Positions 7,855 through 16,412 of a stretch of DNA of 45,239 nt are shown here, in pieces. Each line of letters opens with the position of its first letter. The stretch's first letter is position 1. The DNA is from CAYSEW01 sp964430245 (lineage in GTDB: Bacteria > Bacteroidota > Bacteroidia > Flavobacteriales_D > Parvicellaceae). The notes beneath the pieces are model-generated. The model saw only the letters and a list, made by a program, of their open reading frames with translations, searched no databases and was not told the origin of the DNA. The position numbers and the translations under genes were made by a program. The DNA lies in assembly GCA_964430245.1 (NCBI GenBank), contig CAYSEW010000024.1, positions 1-45,239 of the forward strand. The letters are read 5' to 3'.

Positions 7855-8994
7855 TTAGTTTATTGTGGATTTAGCTATGATCTCTCTCATGATCTCCGAT
7901 GTTCCACCTCCTATTGTTCCAATTCTGCTGTCTCTAAAAATTCGGGCAGCTTTATATTCTTCCATGTATCCATATCCACCTAAAAATTGCAATACTTGAT
8001 AGCTTACTTTATCCATAAGTTCGGTAGATAATAATTTAGACATGGCACATTCCTTTTTCACCTCAATTTTATCTTCAAAGGCTTTACATATCTGGTAATT
8101 AAAAGCCTTTTGACATGCTATTTCAGAAGATAGCTGAGCTACATGGTGCCTAAGGACCTGAAATTTATTAATAGGTCTGCCAAATGCCTCCCTTTCAGAC
8201 ATGTATTGAAGTGCATAATCCATAGCATCTTCCGCAGCAGCGATAGACCCTAATGAAAGCACTAACCTTTCCAGCTCAAATCTTTGCATGATGTAATAAA
8301 ATCCCATGTTTTCTTCACCAATAAGGTTCTTTACAGGAACTTTAACACCATCAAATGAAATTTCAGCAGTATCTGAAGCATGCCATCCAAGTTTTTTAAG
8401 AGGGCGAGCTTCAATTCCTTCTGAATGATGATCTATTACCATCATACTTATTCCGTCATATCCTTCTTTACCTGTTCTTACAGCAGCTACAATAAAATCT
8501 GCATGAACACCATTGGTAATAAATGTTTTGGAACCTGACACAACATAATGATCACCTTTGTTAATTGCCTTGGTCTTTAGAGAAGCAACATCAGACCCAG
8601 CATGTGGTTCTGTAATGGCCAAACAACCAACTTTTTCTCCTTTAATACCTGGACTCAAATAGTTTTGTTTTAAATGGTCATTTCCTTGCTGTTTTATATG
8701 CTCCATGGCCAATGTAGAATGGGCTAATAATGAAGCTGCTGTACCTCCTGATCTACATTTATTCAATTCTTCAATAAGAATAACTGTATAGAATACATCA
8801 GTATCCATTCCACCGAATTTTTCTTCCATTCCAAGTCCGAAAAATCCCATGTCTCCTAATTTTTTAAATACACTTTTTGGAACACGACCTTCTTCCTCCC
8901 ATTGATCTACAAAGGGAGTCACTTCTTTGGCTACGAAATCCTGAAGTGATTTTCTAAAAAGGATATGCTCTTCATTGAAGTAGTAATCTTTCAT
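7855..8994 (-). CDS. Acyl-CoA dehydrogenase (isovaleryl/long-chain type active site)
   Basis: 379 residues, the usual family length, without extra domains. It oxidises an acyl-CoA to the 2-enoyl-CoA using FAD and an electron-transfer flavoprotein. Visible motifs are AITEPHAGSD (126-135), GWHASDTAE (203-211), REAFGRPI, FLGGYGYMEEYKAARIFRDSRIGTI and GGGTSEIM (362-369). As in its fused paralogue, the YEGT glutamate is absent and Glu242 in FELERLV is the candidate base, as in isovaleryl-CoA dehydrogenase. The two paralogues share long identical stretches (for example DYALQYMSEREAFGRPINK), indicating a tandem duplication within the operon. It lies 10 nt upstream of the SCP2-fused copy. Confidence 0.9.
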   Translation of the reverse strand: MKDYYFNEEHILFRKSLQDFVAKEVTPFVDQWEEEGRVPKSVFKKLGDMGFFGLGMEEKFGGMDTDVFYTVILIEELNKCRSGGTAASLLAHSTLAMEHIKQQGNDHLKQNYLSPGIKGEKVGCLAITEPHAGSDVASLKTKAINKGDHYVVSGSKTFITNGVHADFIVAAVRTGKEGYDGISMMVIDHHSEGIEARPLKKLGWHASDTAEISFDGVKVPVKNLIGEENMGFYYIMQRFELERLVLSLGSIAAAEDAMDYALQYMSEREAFGRPINKFQVLRHHVAQLSSEIACQKAFNYQICKAFEDKIEVKKECAMSKLLSTELMDKVSYQVLQFLGGYGYMEEYKAARIFRDSRIGTIGGGTSEIMREIIAKSTIN

Positions 8995-8996
8995 TG

Positions 8997-9809
8997 CTAG
9001 ATAAATAGGTCTTTCATTAAAGCGTTATTAGGGTTGACTGCGTATTTGTCAAAATCAGTAATGCCATTTTCTTTGAGGACTTCTTCGTCTATAAAGAAAT
9101 TACCAGTACATTCTTTACTATTCTTTTTTAAAATGATTGCGGCTGCATCTGCCATAATCTCTGGTTTTCTGCTGGCTTGTACAATGGCATCACCACCTAA
9201 TAAATTCATAATTGCAGCTGTGGCTATAGTAGTTTGTGGCCATAGAGCATTAGCGGCTATTCCACTCGATTTTAGCTCATTTGATTGTCCTAGCACAGTC
9301 ATGCTCATTCCATATTTACTCATAGTATAAGCTAAATGAGCCCCAAACCATTTTGGATCCATATTTAAAGGAGGAGAAAGGGTAAGAATATGAGGATTAT
9401 CCGATTTTTTTAAATGCGGGATACATGCCTTTGAAACCAAAAAGGTGCCTCTTACATTGATCTCATGCATTAGGTCATACCTTTTTTGAGTAGTTTGTTC
9501 AATAGGGGTGAGGCTGATGGCACTTGCATTGTTTATTAATACATCAATACCTCCAAATGTTTCAGCTGTTTTTTCAACAGCATTCTGTATCATTTCTTCA
9601 GATCTTATGTCAACAACAATAGGCAGGGCTTTACCGCCAGCTTTTTCTATTTCTTCAGCAGCTGAATAAATAGTTCCTGCTAATTTAGGATGAGGTTCAG
9701 CTGTTTTAGCTGCTACAACAATATTATAGCCTTCTTGGGCCAATTTTAACGCAATTGCTTTTCCAATTCCTCTGCTGCTACCTGTTATGAATGCTGTTTT
9801 GTTTTTCAT
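8997..9809 (-). CDS. HSDL2-like short-chain dehydrogenase/reductase
   Basis: 270 residues. SDR motifs are the NAD(P)-binding TGSSRGIG (9-16), NNAS (about 110-113) and YTMSK (about 161-165) with the catalytic Tyr and Lys. The insert VVAAKTAEPHPKLAGTI after the second strand and the segment WPQTTIATAA are typical of the HSDL2 (hydroxysteroid dehydrogenase-like 2) branch. Eukaryotic HSDL2 carries a C-terminal SCP2 domain that this protein lacks, while the operon supplies an SCP2 domain on an acyl-CoA dehydrogenase instead. The likely role is a hydroxy/oxo interconversion on a lipid-like substrate. The ATG overlaps the stop region of the upstream aldehyde dehydrogenase gene by 1 nt. Confidence 0.85.
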   Translation of the reverse strand: MKNKTAFITGSSRGIGKAIALKLAQEGYNIVVAAKTAEPHPKLAGTIYSAAEEIEKAGGKALPIVVDIRSEEMIQNAVEKTAETFGGIDVLINNASAISLTPIEQTTQKRYDLMHEINVRGTFLVSKACIPHLKKSDNPHILTLSPPLNMDPKWFGAHLAYTMSKYGMSMTVLGQSNELKSSGIAANALWPQTTIATAAIMNLLGGDAIVQASRKPEIMADAAAIILKKNSKECTGNFFIDEEVLKENGITDFDKYAVNPNNALMKDLFI

Positions 9810-11236
9810 TATAATCTAACTACTTTTTTAAATAATTGAAAGATCCTTGCACTGTAAGGAGGATAAATAATCTTAAGATTACCCCATTTTCTTTTGACGA
9901 CTCCTCTTTCATTAGAAAAGTCTACAAATCCATGTTTTCCATTGGATTTACCAATTCCACTGTTGTTTTTCCCTCCAAAAGGTAAATTTGGATTAACAGA
10001 AGTAACCATCAATTCATTGATGGCTGTTCCTCCTGCAGAAGTATTATCCATAAGGTGTTTGATGTTCTTACTGCTGTTACTCATAATATAAAGAGCAAGT
10101 GGGGTAGGCAGCTGGTGGATCTGTTCGATCACTTCATTGATCTCATTATATGTTATAACAGGTAAGACAGGGCCAAATATTTCTTCTTTCATGATCTCCA
10201 TACTATTTTTTACATTGACCAAAACAGTAGGGGATATGTACTTGTCATTTGGATCAGATTCGCCACCAATCACTTTTTTTGCACCATTTTCAAGGGCGTT
10301 GTCAATTAAGCGCATCACCCTATGGTGATTTTTTTCATTGATAATCCTGCAGTAATCAGGTGAATTTTGAATTCCTTTATTTTCAGGGTTATAAAACTTA
10401 TTGATGGTCGCTTCAAATTCATCTAAAAAAGAATGAAGCTTACTTTTATGTACCAATGCATAATCTGGAGCAATGCATGTTTGACCACTGTTTAAACATT
10501 TAGCCCAGGCAATTTTCTGTGCAGCAGACTTTTCATTAACAGTATTGTCTACAATTACTGGAGATTTTCCTCCAAGCTCAAGAGTTACAGACGTAAGGTT
10601 TTTTGAGGCAGCTTTCATTACAATTTTACCAACATTGGGACTTCCTGTAAAATGAATATGATTGAATGGTTTTTCAAGTAAGTCAGTAGCTAATGGCACA
10701 TCCCCTTCAATAACAATAGCTTCGTTTTCAGGAAAAATTTCATGGATCATTTCTTTTAATAAAGCCGATGTGTTAGAAGATATTTCTGAAGGCTTGATCG
10801 TGACTGCGTTACCTGCTGCTATGGCATATATAAGTGGATTGATGGTTAGCTGAAAAGGATAATTCCATGGAGACATTATCATTACATGTCCTTTGGGTTC
10901 ATATTTTATATAAGAAGACATTCCAGCCATGGTTAATGGAGATGGTACGTGTTCATCTAGCATCCATCCTCTTAAATTCTTGCAGACACTTTTGATGGTT
11001 AAAATAACTGGAGATATTTCTGTTGAGATTACCTCTTCATTGGACTTTCTAAGATCCTTTGACAGAGCAGCTGCAATTTTTTTATGATTATCAGCATTAA
11101 GGATATACTGTTCAATTTTTTTGATCTTATTGACCCTTTCTCTAGCACTGGTGTTTTTTAATGCTTGTAAGTTCTCTCTGTTGTGCTGTGTTTTAAATAG
11201 CTGATCTATGTCTGTTTTTTCAACAACTGTATTCAT
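9809..11236 (-). CDS. Aldehyde dehydrogenase, class 3/fatty-aldehyde type
   Basis: 475 residues of the ALDH3-like branch, which oxidises medium- to long-chain or branched aldehydes to acids with NAD(P)+. Motifs: SPWNYPFQL (122-130), the oxyanion Asn within that segment, FTGSPNVGK (196-204), TLELGGKSP with general base Glu220, and GQTCIAPDY with nucleophile Cys254. The C-terminal FPFGG-like LPFGGKNNSGIGKSNG is present. The extreme C-terminus (YSARIFQLFKKVVRL) is basic and amphipathic, like the membrane-associating tail of fatty aldehyde dehydrogenases. With the adjacent acyl-CoA synthetase it suggests that an aldehyde is oxidised and then activated to its CoA ester. Confidence 0.92.
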   Translation of the reverse strand: MNTVVEKTDIDQLFKTQHNRENLQALKNTSARERVNKIKKIEQYILNADNHKKIAAALSKDLRKSNEEVISTEISPVILTIKSVCKNLRGWMLDEHVPSPLTMAGMSSYIKYEPKGHVMIMSPWNYPFQLTINPLIYAIAAGNAVTIKPSEISSNTSALLKEMIHEIFPENEAIVIEGDVPLATDLLEKPFNHIHFTGSPNVGKIVMKAASKNLTSVTLELGGKSPVIVDNTVNEKSAAQKIAWAKCLNSGQTCIAPDYALVHKSKLHSFLDEFEATINKFYNPENKGIQNSPDYCRIINEKNHHRVMRLIDNALENGAKKVIGGESDPNDKYISPTVLVNVKNSMEIMKEEIFGPVLPVITYNEINEVIEQIHQLPTPLALYIMSNSSKNIKHLMDNTSAGGTAINELMVTSVNPNLPFGGKNNSGIGKSNGKHGFVDFSNERGVVKRKWGNLKIIYPPYSARIFQLFKKVVRL

Positions 11237-11240
11237 AAGA

Positions 11241-12929
11241 TTAATTTTTCCAGATTAATATTGAGGAGTCTTTTTCCCAAGATGGGTATTGGTCCATGTA
11301 CCTTTCATCAATTTTATTTCTTTTCACTTTTAATGTAGGTGTTAGTAAGTCATTGGCTTCTGTCCAAGGATCTTTAATAATCACCATGGTGGATACTTTT
11401 TCAAAATTGGCTAAGTTTTCATTGACTTTTCTTAATAGAGTTTCAAACTGTGATTCAATCTCTTCTCTTTGTGTTTCTAACCCTAACTCAGAAAGATTAA
11501 GTAAAGCGATAGGTTGAGGAATTGATAGTCCTACTACACATACCTGCTCAATTAGGTCATTTTTAGAGAATTCACTTTCAATAGGATTAGGAGTTACATA
11601 TTTCCCTTTATCTGTTTTAAAAGCATCTTTAACTCTTCCAATAATATTTAAATTATTTTCTTCATCAATGAATCCTTTATCTCCGCTGTAATACCAACCA
11701 TCCCTTAGAATCTCTGCTGTTTTTTCTGATTCTTTATAATATCCGACCATTAATTGCTCGGATTTATAGATTACTTCGCCATTTTCAGGAACAATCTTAA
11801 AGTCAATGCCAGGTATGGCCTTACCAACTCCAACATCACTGATCTCACCTAATGGCGTAATAGTTACAGCACCACATGCTTCAGTTGCTCCAAATACCTC
11901 TCTTAGGTTAATGTCTAGCTTTCTATACCATTGTTTTAAATGTTGAGGGGTAAGCGCAGCTCCAGTTAATACAATCTCAGCTCTAGAGAGCCCTAAAGCT
12001 TTTTTTAATTTCTTTTTGATTAGTGAGGAAATAATAGGAATACTAAGTAGTAGGTCTAATTTCTTTTGTGGGACTTTTGCTAAAATTCCAGATTGGAATT
12101 TATTCCAAATTCTTGGTACTGCAAAGAATACAGTGGGTTGGATGTCTTGTAGGTTTTTTAAAAAAGTATCAATTGATTCTGCAAATGCAATGGTGCCTCC
12201 TGTGAAAATAGCGGCTCCTTCAATGGCTACTCTTTCTGCTACATGATTAAGTGGTAAAAAAGATAAAAAGGCATGCTCCTTTAATGAATGAATTCCTAGT
12301 GTGTTGTACTTTTTTTCATCTCTAAAAACAACTACAATGCTTTTGTAGGTGAGCATCACTCCTTTTGGGCTTCCAGTAGTTCCGGAAGTAAAAAGAATGG
12401 TCCATATGTCGGAAATTTCAGGAATATAATTTTCTTCAAAAGGTTCGCTTTGATCAATCAGCTCATTCCAATTATCTCCAATTGGAATTGTTGCATTGCC
12501 ATCATAATGAGGGAATTTAATTACTTTGAGATCTTCGGGTAGAGCTTCTGTTTTGTCGTCCCAGCTATCAAGCTTACCTACAAATAGTAATTTAATGTCA
12601 CTTTTAAGGATTACTTCATTTAGCTGTGTTTTGGGCAGACTGGCGTAATAAGGGACAGATACAAAACCTCCCATAGATATGGCGATATCGGCTAATATCC
12701 AATGGTAACAATTTTTAGAAAGTAGACCAATGTGGTCTCCTTTTTTAAGTCCCATTTTTTTTAATGCAGTTACCATTCTTCGAGCTTCTTGACCTGCTTC
12801 TTTATAGGTCAATGTTTTCCAATGATCTCCTTTAGGTTGTTTTAAAAACACTCTATTTGGATGGTTCTTTTCCCAATGGTAGAAATATTCTAATGGGTTG
12901 TCTAGCTGGTTATTTTTTTGATCACTCAC
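11241..12929 (-). CDS. Long-chain acyl-CoA synthetase (AMP-forming, FadD15/ACSL-like)
   Basis: 562 residues of the adenylate-forming superfamily. It has the P-loop TSGTTGSPKG (181-190), FLPLNHVAER, a linker region with REVFGATEACGAVT, the hinge and ATP motif GWYYSGDKG, and GRVKDAFKTDKGKYVTP near 430-446. The long-chain layout (gate-type VPRIWNKFQSGI) resembles ACSL enzymes and AtuH. It would convert a free acid and CoA into the acyl-CoA that feeds the dehydrogenases and carboxylase of the operon. Spacing is 4 nt to the following aldehyde dehydrogenase gene and zero to the preceding dehydrogenase gene. Confidence 0.9.
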   Translation of the reverse strand: MSDQKNNQLDNPLEYFYHWEKNHPNRVFLKQPKGDHWKTLTYKEAGQEARRMVTALKKMGLKKGDHIGLLSKNCYHWILADIAISMGGFVSVPYYASLPKTQLNEVILKSDIKLLFVGKLDSWDDKTEALPEDLKVIKFPHYDGNATIPIGDNWNELIDQSEPFEENYIPEISDIWTILFTSGTTGSPKGVMLTYKSIVVVFRDEKKYNTLGIHSLKEHAFLSFLPLNHVAERVAIEGAAIFTGGTIAFAESIDTFLKNLQDIQPTVFFAVPRIWNKFQSGILAKVPQKKLDLLLSIPIISSLIKKKLKKALGLSRAEIVLTGAALTPQHLKQWYRKLDINLREVFGATEACGAVTITPLGEISDVGVGKAIPGIDFKIVPENGEVIYKSEQLMVGYYKESEKTAEILRDGWYYSGDKGFIDEENNLNIIGRVKDAFKTDKGKYVTPNPIESEFSKNDLIEQVCVVGLSIPQPIALLNLSELGLETQREEIESQFETLLRKVNENLANFEKVSTMVIIKDPWTEANDLLTPTLKVKRNKIDERYMDQYPSWEKDSSILIWKN

Positions 12930-14714
12930 TTATACTTGGTATTTATTTTTATTAATAAAATAATTGGCAATATTCCTTCTTCTGTCTTTTAGATTAGTAG
13001 GAGGAAGCTGATAAAGTCTTTGAATGGCCTTTAAATTGGGTAATGCCTGGTTTTCTTCAGAACAAGCATAGATGACTTCTTTAGTTGAAGAAAGTAGTGT
13101 TTCAGCAGTTTCATGCATCAATACATCAATCATGTCAGCTCTTAAAGATGAAGTAGTTGAATCTTTATGCTTTATGCTTCTTAATAATGCAGATTCATAG
13201 ATGTAGAGAATGCTAAGCATGTCAGCCATCGACATCAATACTTCTTGTTCGTCTTTAATGTCTTGCTGAAATTTTTGAGCGGCCAAGCCATTTACTAGAA
13301 TCGTAGCTTTTTTGATGTTTTCTAAAAAGTTCAATGCTAGGTCATAGGTGTTAGTTCCGGTTTCTGCACCTTTTAGAGCTCCACTTTGAAGCTCTTGAAA
13401 TCCTGTCATTGCTGCTTCCATAAATGGTAATTCTCCTTTCATGGTTTTTCTTAAGAGCATAGTAGGAATAAGAATTCTATTGATCTCGTTAGTTCCTTCA
13501 TAGATTCTGTTACCTCTTACGTTTCTATAATGAACAGAAATTTCACTTTCTGCAGAAAATCCCATACCTCCATGGATTTGTAATGCTTCGTCTACAATAA
13601 AAGATTCTGTTTCCGACCCATATACCTTGGTAATGGCACATTCCATAGAATATTCTGCAACAGATTTGATTTTTGCTTCTAACGGATCCATTCCATTGGC
13701 TATCAATTCATCATAAAATTCATCAATTTGATGACCTGTTCTGTTCCAGCTGCTTTCCAAGGCATATAACCTGGTAGCCATTACTGCTATTTTGTGTTTG
13801 ATTGCTCCGAATTCAGCAATGCTTTTTCCAAATTGTTCTCTGTGGTTGGCATATTGCACTCCTAACCCAAATGCTCTTTTGCCAATTCCTGTATTGGCAA
13901 CAGCTATTTTAATTCTCCCAGCATTGAGTGCGTTCATGGCTATTTTAAAACCTTTGTTTCTTTCTCCCAAAAGATTTTCAACAGGTACTTTAATATTTTC
14001 AAAGAAAACTTGTCTGGTTGACGAGCCATGGATCCCTAATTTGTTTTCTTCAGCACCTAATTTTACACCCCATTCTTTATGTACGATCAAACAAGATAAG
14101 TTCTTGTCGTCTTCAATTTTACAGAAGACAAAGAATACATCTGCAAAGCCAGAATTGGTGATCCACATTTTTTGTCCGTTAAGGATGAAATGTTTGTTGT
14201 CATTAGAAAAAACAGCTTTTGATTTTCCAGAGTTAGCATCAGACCCAGCTCCAGGCTCTGTTAAACAATAAGAACATTTTACTTTAGCTGTTACAATATC
14301 AGCTAAGTATTTTTCTTTTTGAGCTTCATTTCCATATAATAGAATGGGATAAACACCAAGCCCTGTGTGAACTCCAATGGCCTGGCTGAAGGCAAAGCTA
14401 TCCGAAGCGATCTCTCCGTAAGCCAGCTCAGTTTTCATGTCGCAATTTAATCCTCCATATTCTTCGGGAACTCCAATGCCATGAAATCCAAGCTCTCCCA
14501 TTTTTTCTAGCAATCCAGGAGCAATTGTAGTTCCTTCTTTAGAGTCGAATTTCTCCTTAATTGGCTCTACTTCTTTATTGAGAAAATCCCTAATCGAAGA
14601 CCTGAACATCTTTTGTTCTTCAGTGTAATCTTCTGGAGTAAAAATATCCATAGGATTTGTAGCTGATAACAAAAACTCTCCTCCCTTTACTATTGTTTTT
14701 TCTTTAACGCTCAT
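12930..14714 (-). CDS. Acyl-CoA dehydrogenase, VLCAD/ACAD9-like with C-terminal extension
   Basis: 594 residues. The dehydrogenase core spans about 28-420: LTEPGAGSDA (151-160), MWITNSGFADV (183-193), GSSTRQVFFENIKVP (230-244), REQFGKSIAEF (292-302) and RIYEGTNEINR (403-413). The catalytic Glu406 is in the canonical YEGT position, unlike the two other dehydrogenases of this operon. The extra C-terminal domain (about 420-594) is the helical dimer/membrane-association domain of the very-long-chain family. The first 25 residues are an unconserved leader. Three dehydrogenases with two active-site layouts in one operon argue for several successive or parallel alpha-beta oxidations. Confidence 0.92.
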   Translation of the reverse strand: MSVKEKTIVKGGEFLLSATNPMDIFTPEDYTEEQKMFRSSIRDFLNKEVEPIKEKFDSKEGTTIAPGLLEKMGELGFHGIGVPEEYGGLNCDMKTELAYGEIASDSFAFSQAIGVHTGLGVYPILLYGNEAQKEKYLADIVTAKVKCSYCLTEPGAGSDANSGKSKAVFSNDNKHFILNGQKMWITNSGFADVFFVFCKIEDDKNLSCLIVHKEWGVKLGAEENKLGIHGSSTRQVFFENIKVPVENLLGERNKGFKIAMNALNAGRIKIAVANTGIGKRAFGLGVQYANHREQFGKSIAEFGAIKHKIAVMATRLYALESSWNRTGHQIDEFYDELIANGMDPLEAKIKSVAEYSMECAITKVYGSETESFIVDEALQIHGGMGFSAESEISVHYRNVRGNRIYEGTNEINRILIPTMLLRKTMKGELPFMEAAMTGFQELQSGALKGAETGTNTYDLALNFLENIKKATILVNGLAAQKFQQDIKDEQEVLMSMADMLSILYIYESALLRSIKHKDSTTSSLRADMIDVLMHETAETLLSSTKEVIYACSEENQALPNLKAIQRLYQLPPTNLKDRRRNIANYFINKNKYQV

Positions 14715-14724
14715 TCTTTTTGAT

Positions 14725-15534
14725 TTAAGGGTTCATGAATGACTTCATTACATTCACTAATCCCATTTTATCGTAATTTAAATGCTGAGCTCCGTCAACA
14801 TATAATGTGGTTCCTGTAGAGTAAGAAGACAAGTCGCAAGCATAAAAGCAAACGGCATTAGCTACTTCTTCTTCTTTTGCGAATCGATGCATTGGAATGG
14901 CTTTTTTAGCTTCTTCAAACATGGCTTGAATAGGTGGTGGGTAGGTGTCAAGTCCAGAAGAATCTACAATTCCTGGTGCCACACAATTTATTCTTATGTT
15001 GTAGTCGCTCCATTCCTGAGCAAGTGTTTTGGTCATGTTCTCTACTCCTGCTCTTGCAGCGCCTGTGTGGATCATTCCAGGAAACCCTCTATACATGTCT
15101 GCTATAATATTAACAATGACTCCATTTTTTTGAGGTATAAAAAAAGCATTTGCCATTTCTCTGGTCATAAAAAATGTTCCATTCAGATTATTGTTGATCA
15201 CTGCATTCCATCCTTTGTCGTTGATTGATTCTGCTAATGCTGGAAATTGACCTCCCGCATTATTAATCAATATATCCAGCTTCCCATGAGATTTTTTAAT
15301 GTGCTCAGCTAATACTTGGATTTCATTGGTTTCTCTGATGTCACAAGCCATGTGGTCTACCTCTCCAAATTCTTTTAGCTCTTCTGATGCTTTTTTCAAA
15401 AGATCTTCTTTTCTGGAAGTAATAATCACTTTAGCACCTAGGGATAATAGCTGTTTCGAAATGGCAAAACCAATTCCGCTTCTTCCTCCTGTAACTAAAG
15501 CTACTTTGTTGTTAAAGGTATTTTTATCAAACAT
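14725..15534 (-). CDS. PECR/AtuG-like short-chain dehydrogenase/reductase
   Basis: 269 residues. It has TGGRSGIG (16-23), NNAGGQFPA (about 90-98) and the catalytic region HTGAARAGVENMTKTLAQEW, where the usual YxxxK is H-T-G-A-A-R, followed by IRINCVAPGIV. The combination GGQFPA...W...NLNGT with GAARAGV is that of peroxisomal trans-2-enoyl-CoA reductase (PECR), 2,4-dienoyl-CoA reductases and the Atu SDRs. These lack the standard Tyr and reduce or handle enoyl-CoA thioesters. This suits an unsaturated branched acyl-CoA. The start overlaps the BKACE stop by 8 nt (ATGTTTGA), indicating translational coupling. Confidence 0.85.
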   Translation of the reverse strand: MFDKNTFNNKVALVTGGRSGIGFAISKQLLSLGAKVIITSRKEDLLKKASEELKEFGEVDHMACDIRETNEIQVLAEHIKKSHGKLDILINNAGGQFPALAESINDKGWNAVINNNLNGTFFMTREMANAFFIPQKNGVIVNIIADMYRGFPGMIHTGAARAGVENMTKTLAQEWSDYNIRINCVAPGIVDSSGLDTYPPPIQAMFEEAKKAIPMHRFAKEEEVANAVCFYACDLSSYSTGTTLYVDGAQHLNYDKMGLVNVMKSFMNP

Positions 15535-16402
15535 GGTCAGTTTCTTTTAAGGGTGTTTTTAGCATTGCTCTGGCTTCATCTATGGTTGCAACTTCTCTTC
15601 CCATCATTTGAGCTAGCTTTACTCCCCATTCTACACATTCTCCATTGGATTTAGCCATTTCATTATTGGGTAGATAAAAGTTATCTTCTAATCCAACCCT
15701 AAAATTTCCACCCATTGTACAAGCTACAGCTGCCATTTGCCATTGTTTCCTGCTAATAGCGATCACTTGCCAAAATGAACCTTCAGGAACTTGACTGATC
15801 TGATGAAGTAGATTTGGGGTTGTAGCAGGGATGCCTCCCATAACACCCATCACTAAGCTATAACAAGCATTATCTGGTATTAACCCCATTTTTCTTAAGG
15901 GTTCAGCATTTCTTATGTGGCCTGTATCGAAGCATTCCATTTCTGGTGTAACACCATTCTCATTCATGGTTTTAACTACCGTCATCATGGTTTCAAAAGA
16001 GTTTTCAAATACACCGCTTAGTAAGAATTGATTGGCTTTTTTGGAAAACAAAGCGTAATTCATACTTCCCATATTGAAGGCAGCCATATCTGGTTTGGTA
16101 GCTGGCAGGTGCTTTATTCTTTCTTCTACAGATAACATAAAAGCTCCTGTTGAATAGTTGATGATCACATTTGGGCATCTTTTTCTGACTTCTTCATGGA
16201 TCTGCTCGAACACTTCAGTTCTCCAGCTTGGAGTTCCGTCATCTTCACGTGCATGAATGTGCACAATGCTTGCTCCAGCATCAACTGCTCTTTGAGATTC
16301 TTCTCCTAGTTCTTTGGGAGTAAATGGAATATAAGGGCAATGGCTCCTGTTAGTGGCTGCTCCTGTAAGAGCTGCAGATAGTATTAATTTTTTTTGTGAC
16401 AT
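15527..16402 (-). CDS. Beta-keto acid cleavage enzyme (BKACE, DUF849 family)
   Basis: 291 residues from the ATG at 16402. A longer frame to 16474 would overlap the crotonase gene, whereas MSQKKLILSAALTGA is the normal family start and sits 10 nt after the crotonase stop. BKACEs condense a beta-keto acid with acetyl-CoA and split it into acetoacetate plus a new acyl-CoA. Family landmarks: AALTGA (10-15), the metal-binding pair IVHIHARED (His48, His50), STGA, MGSMNY, CFDTGH, GVMGGIPAT and MGGNFRVGLEDN, whose Glu is the third metal ligand. In Liu/Atu pathways the matching place is taken by HMG-CoA lyase, which this is not. Its actual keto acid is unknown. Confidence 0.9.
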   Translation of the reverse strand: MSQKKLILSAALTGAATNRSHCPYIPFTPKELGEESQRAVDAGASIVHIHAREDDGTPSWRTEVFEQIHEEVRKRCPNVIINYSTGAFMLSVEERIKHLPATKPDMAAFNMGSMNYALFSKKANQFLLSGVFENSFETMMTVVKTMNENGVTPEMECFDTGHIRNAEPLRKMGLIPDNACYSLVMGVMGGIPATTPNLLHQISQVPEGSFWQVIAISRKQWQMAAVACTMGGNFRVGLEDNFYLPNNEMAKSNGECVEWGVKLAQMMGREVATIDEARAMLKTPLKETDHV

Positions 16403-16412
16403 AATTATTTTT

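Noticed and set aside
13792..14271. 159-codon frame opposite the VLCAD-like gene
   Set aside because: The opposite strand encodes a clear dehydrogenase with conserved motifs. The frame is a codon-bias shadow with no domain.
15527..16402. HMG-CoA lyase, the expected enzyme for a Liu-type operon
   Set aside because: The sequence has DUF849 landmarks (HIHARED, GLEDN) and none of the HMG-CoA lyase signature motifs.
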